From JAMQKA01 sp043951865 (GTDB lineage Bacteria > Bacteroidota > Rhodothermia > Balneolales > Balneolaceae): a DNA stretch of 5,498 nucleotides. The notes beneath the pieces were generated by a model. It made no database searches. It was not told where the DNA came from and saw only the letters and a list, made by a program, of their open reading frames with translations. Shown here piece by piece: positions 1 to 5,498 of this stretch (its first letter is position 1; each line of letters opens with the position of its first letter). The position numbers and the translations under genes are program-made. The stretch spans positions 1 to 5,498 of the forward strand of contig NZ_JBINJF010000068.1 of NCBI RefSeq assembly GCF_043951865.1, in the 5' to 3' direction.

Positions 1-1
1 T

Positions 2-10
2 TGTTCTTTT
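2..10 (+). promoter_or_regulatory. boxA-like antitermination motif in 16S leader
   Basis: The motif TGTTCTTTT resembles the rrn boxA element (E. coli TGCTCTTTA). In nascent RNA boxA binds NusB-NusE and protects rRNA transcription from Rho. It lies just before the 16S processing stem, the usual position for a leader boxA. The same nine bases recur at 2040-2048 in the tRNA-Ala/23S spacer, which strengthens the call. The motif is short and T-rich, so chance cannot be excluded. A promoter would lie upstream of the window. Confidence 0.5.
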
Positions 11-48
11 CCGTAATGAGACAGACAGATAATCGCATAGTGCGACCC
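11..48 (+). other. 5' arm of the 16S rRNA processing stem
   Basis: This segment is complementary to 1681-1716, just beyond the 16S 3' end. The core is a perfect 19-bp match: 19-37 (AGACAGACAGATAATCGCA) pairs with 1691-1709. It is flanked by CCGTAA (11-16) pairing with 1711-1716, a T38-G1690 wobble, A39-G40 with 1688-1689, and GCGACCC (42-48) with 1681-1687. Only small bulges interrupt it (17-18 opposite 1710, and T41). Such long-range helices bring the two ends of 16S together and are the usual RNase III substrate. The complementarity is seen directly; the enzyme is inferred. Confidence 0.9.
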
Positions 49-50
49 GT

Positions 51-68
51 CATTCTGCGAAGCAGATG
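51..68 (+). other. Small leader hairpin between the two stem arms
   Basis: CTGC (55-58) pairs with GCAG (62-65) across a GAA loop. CAT (51-53) can pair with ATG (66-68) if T54 is bulged. It sits between the outer processing stem (to 48) and the inner stem (from 81), so in the folded precursor it would project as a side arm of a three-way junction. No specific function is known to me. Confidence 0.5.
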
Positions 69-80
69 ACGAAGTAAAGA

Positions 81-91
81 CGGCCGGGAGG
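81..91 (+). other. 5' arm of a second, inner 16S precursor stem
   Basis: CGGCCGGGAGG pairs over 11 bp, with one G-U wobble, with CCTCCTGGCCG at 1670-1680. The 3' partner is directly adjacent to the 3' arm of the outer stem, which starts at 1681. On the 3' side the two helices can therefore stack without a gap. On the 5' side they are separated by 32 bases holding the hairpin at 51-68. This is seen directly; its part in 16S maturation is inferred. Confidence 0.65.
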
Positions 92-121
92 CAAGCTCGA
101 TGTTATTAGGTGTATTATTAT

Positions 122-1659
<1,538 letters not shown>

Positions 1660-1669
1660 CGGAGAGTCC

Positions 1670-1716
1670 CCTCCTGGCCGGGGTCGCCTGTGCGATTATC
1701 TGTCTGTCTGTTACGG
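1670..1716 (+). other. 3' arms of the inner and outer 16S processing stems
   Basis: Positions 1670-1680 pair with 81-91 (inner stem) and 1681-1716 pair with 11-48 (outer stem), including the perfect 19-bp block at 1691-1709. This placement shortly after the 16S end is typical of bacterial rrn operons. The core includes a tandem TGTC repeat (TGTCTGTCTGT), mirrored by ACAG repeats in the 5' arm, so the helix could also pair four bases out of register. Confidence 0.88.
1676..1687 (+). repeat. 12-base direct repeat, copy 1
   Basis: GGCCGGGGTCGC occurs here and again, identically, at 1759-1770 just before tRNA-Ile. Copy 1 spans the junction of the inner and outer processing-stem arms. It may be a remnant of spacer duplication, or coincidence in GC-rich sequence. 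Confidence 0.55.
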
Positions 1717-1758
1717 GAGCGAGCCAGGCGGCGCTGGCCGCCGGCAGGGCGCGGTCCC

Positions 1759-1770
1759 GGCCGGGGTCGC
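1759..1770 (+). repeat. 12-base direct repeat, copy 2
   Basis: This is identical to 1676-1687. It ends four bases before the tRNA-Ile gene. It contains the same partner sequence that pairs with GCGACCC (42-48), so it could compete weakly for the leader arm. Confidence 0.55.
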
Positions 1771-1774
1771 ACTT

Positions 1775-1848
<74 letters not shown>

Positions 1849-1871
1849 CTTATGGCCGAGGGGCCGCAGTG

Positions 1872-1948
1872 GGGGCTATAGCTCAGTTGGCTAGAGCATC
1901 TGCTTTGCAAGCAGAGGGTCGTCGGTTCGAATCCGACTAGCTCCACCA
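1872..1948 (+). tRNA. trnA: tRNA-Ala (anticodon TGC)
   Basis: The acceptor stem is GGGGCTA (1872-1878) with TAGCTCC (1938-1944), the discriminator is A1945, and the CCA end is encoded at 1946-1948. The D-arm is GCTC/GAGC. The anticodon stem is TCTGC/GCAGA around TTTGCAA, with TGC at 1906-1908. The T-arm is GTCGG/CCGAC around TTCGAAT. The third acceptor pair is G1874-U1942, the G3-U70 identity element for alanyl-tRNA synthetase. It reads GCN codons. The gene lies 23 bases after tRNA-Ile and, unlike its neighbour, has a genomic CCA. Confidence 0.98.
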
Positions 1949-2020
1949 GGGGTGAGCAGCGGTGCAGTTAGCACCTGGCCGGTAGTCGGTTTGGCTACGG
2001 GTAAGGTGGTAATTGAACCG

Positions 2021-2055
2021 CCCGGCTTCGGCCGGGGAGTGTTCTTTTATTATTG
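2021..2055 (+). promoter_or_regulatory. boxB-like UUCG hairpin followed by boxA-like motif
   Basis: CCCGGC (2021-2026) pairs with GCCGGG (2031-2036) around a UUCG loop. After three bases comes TGTTCTTTT (2040-2048), identical to the leader motif at 2-10, then ATTATTG. Hairpin then boxA is the arrangement of rrn antiterminators (boxB-boxA), and some operons, including those of E. coli, repeat boxA upstream of 23S. A GC hairpin with a nearby T-rich tract could also be read as an attenuator. However, the T-run is interrupted and starts several bases after the stem, and essential 23S lies downstream, so antitermination is the better reading. Confidence 0.55.
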
Positions 2056-2135
2056 CAGGACGGGGGGCATTGCGGGAAGGCTTTGTAGCTGTTAAAGGCG
2101 AGGAGCTGCCCCGGCCACAGCCCGTCGCTCTGCGC

Positions 2136-2153
2136 GTTCTTTGATATAGTGGG
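2136..2153 (+). promoter_or_regulatory. Second spacer boxA-like motif
   Basis: GTTCTTTGATATAGTGGG resembles the GTTCTTTGACATATTGG-type element that I recall from rRNA spacers of Bacteroidota and related bacteria, and shares GTTCTTT with the boxA family. It lies 88 bases after the preceding copy and about 185 before the 23S stem. The match is from memory. It may be an antitermination or processing signal. Confidence 0.45.
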
Positions 2154-2178
2154 AAGCAAAGGTAAGATCGAGCGTCAT

Positions 2179-2200
2179 CGGTCTGCCCTCGGGCAGGCCG
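2179..2200 (+). other. Strong spacer hairpin
   Basis: CGGTCTGCC (2179-2187) pairs with GGCAGGCCG (2192-2200): nine pairs including one U-G, closing a CUCG loop. No T-run follows, so it is not an intrinsic terminator. It probably shapes the precursor spacer; no specific role can be assigned. Confidence 0.65.
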
Positions 2201-2237
2201 AACGACATATCACAATCACATAACATATAGATTGCCC

Positions 2238-2262
2238 GCTGTCCGGCTTCGGCCGCGACAGC
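2238..2262 (+). other. Spacer hairpin with UUCG tetraloop
   Basis: GCTGTC (2238-2243) pairs with GACAGC (2257-2262), and the inner CGGC (2244-2247) pairs with GCCG (2252-2255) around a UUCG loop, leaving one bulged C. Its apical 13 bases, CCGGCTTCGGCCG, are identical to those of the hairpin at 2022-2034. It is not followed by a T-run. Confidence 0.65.
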
Positions 2263-2320
2263 AGCATTGATGAGTTCATTGTGTGGGTTGCACCGGCTCC
2301 GGTCCGATTGATTGGAGGCG

Positions 2321-2330
2321 GATGCAAGCC

Positions 2331-2338
<8 letters not shown>
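2321..2338 (+). other. 5' arm of the 23S terminal and processing helix
   Basis: GATGCAAGCCGTATAAGC pairs without interruption with GCTTATATGGCTTGCATC at 5245-5262: 18 bp with one G-U. The inner eight pairs correspond to helix 1 of mature 23S (GGUUAAGC/GCUUAACC in E. coli). The outer ten are the precursor extension expected to be cut by RNase III. The pairing fixes both ends of the 23S gene to within a few bases. Confidence 0.88.
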
Positions 2339-5244
<2,906 letters not shown>

Positions 5245-5252
<8 letters not shown>

Positions 5253-5262
5253 GGCTTGCATC
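5245..5262 (+). other. 3' arm of the 23S terminal and processing helix
   Basis: This is the partner of 2321-2338. Positions 5245-5252 belong to mature 23S helix 1, and 5253-5262 are the trailer half of the precursor stem. Confidence 0.88.
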
Positions 5263-5355
5263 GGCCCCCACCACGGGCCGGGGCTGACCTCGACCTTGCC
5301 CGCTTCCCACTACATCAACGAACCCCACAGGTTTTGACACATTGATCAACCCATT
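5263..5355 (+). other. 23S-5S spacer
   Basis: This short non-coding spacer begins with hairpin GGCCC/GGGCC (5263-5279) directly after the 23S stem. It also holds the 8-base palindrome TTGATCAA (5342-5349) shortly before 5S. No tRNA or other gene is visible. Confidence 0.7.
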
Positions 5356-5470
5356 CAGGAGGTGAGCCACCGCGCAGGGGCCCCACCCGTTCCCATCCCG
5401 AACACGGCCGTTAAGCCCTGCCGCGCCAATGGTACTGCCAGCAGGCGGAAGCGTAGGTCCTCGCCTCCTC
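5356..5470 (+). rRNA. rrf: 5S ribosomal RNA
   Basis: This is the 5S rRNA of the large subunit, about 115 bases. Helix I is a ten-pair stem, AGGAGGTGAG (5357-5366) with CTCGCCTCCT (5460-5469), with one G-U. The conserved helix III/loop block CCCGTTCCCATCCCGAACAC spans 5386-5405. It is followed by GTTAAG and the loop E/helix V region CCAATGGTACTGCC. The helix IV arm is short (TGCC-AGCA-GGCG), making this 5S slightly shorter than the 120 bases of E. coli. It is the last gene of the operon. Mature ends are uncertain by one to three bases. Confidence 0.97.
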
Positions 5471-5478
5471 TTTTTTTT
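5460..5478 (+). terminator. Probable intrinsic terminator fused to the 5S end
   Basis: The 3' strand of 5S helix I (5460-5469) is followed after one C by eight T residues (5471-5478). No separate GC hairpin lies between the 5S gene and the T-run. The terminator stem would therefore be 5S helix I itself, or a small local alternative (AGGCG with CGCCT, within the last third of 5S). A T8 run at the end of an rRNA operon strongly suggests termination; which hairpin serves is inferred. Confidence 0.55.
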
Positions 5479-5498
5479 CCCCACGGCCCTCCGCCTCA
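5479..5498 (+). other. Operon-flanking tail
   Basis: These are 20 C-rich bases after the T-run. Nothing recognisable is present; a neighbouring gene, if any, lies outside the window. Confidence 0.6.

Larger units (their letters stand above)
1949..2320 (+). other. tRNA-Ala-23S spacer, no gene
   Basis: This is a 372-base non-coding spacer. Near its start are three consecutive small hairpins: GGTGC/GCACC (1961-1975), GTAGTC/GGCTAC (1982-1998) and GGTGG/CCGCC (2005-2022). Next come a UUCG hairpin with a boxA-like motif (2021-2055), a third antitermination-like motif (2136-2153), two more strong hairpins (2179-2200 and 2238-2262), and finally the arm of the 23S processing stem. An open frame on the minus strand from 2787 to 2092 crosses it, but it lies largely in antisense 23S and resembles no protein I know. 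Confidence 0.75.

Overview
The window is one complete bacterial ribosomal RNA operon on the + strand, in the order 16S rRNA (122-1656), tRNA-Ile(GAT) (1775-1848), tRNA-Ala(TGC) (1872-1948), 23S rRNA (2331-5252), 5S rRNA (5356-5470). A T8 run (5471-5478) after the 5S looks like the transcription end. I find no protein-coding gene: every open reading frame of any length is antisense to, or embedded in, the rRNA and tRNA genes.

Organism. This is a bacterium with GC-rich spacers. Several 16S features recall the Fibrobacterota-Chlorobiota-Bacteroidota (FCB) lineage. These are the reads GTCAAGCGATGG and GCTAAGTCG at the decoding site (an A-U pair at E. coli 1409/1491), the block CATAGATATCACGAAGAACA, and GAGCGCAACCCCTACGG. 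The 16S 3' end reads GGATCACCTCC rather than the GGAACACCTCC I associate with most Bacteroidota. A deep or uncultured FCB relative is therefore my best guess, recalled by eye and not tested by alignment or tree.

Layout. Positions 1-121 are the 16S leader: a boxA-like antitermination motif, the 5' arm of a long processing stem, a small hairpin, and a second short stem arm. The 16S gene follows with all universal landmarks. Positions 1657-1774 carry the matching 3' arms of the processing stem and a GC-rich structured stretch. The two tRNAs are 23 bases apart. Positions 1949-2320 form a 372-base spacer without a gene. It contains several hairpins, a second copy of the boxA-like motif just downstream of a UUCG hairpin, and a third related motif. 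The 23S gene is bounded by an 18-bp terminal helix. A 103-base spacer leads to the 5S, and the last 20 bases show nothing recognisable.

How it works. One precursor transcript would be read through under boxA-dependent antitermination. It would be cut at the 16S and 23S long-range stems by RNase III-type processing, and the two tRNAs released by tRNA end-maturation enzymes. tRNA-Ala has an encoded CCA end but tRNA-Ile does not. The operon is conventional, and I see no new system here. The remarks worth a second look concern processing architecture, repeated antitermination motifs and the terminator.
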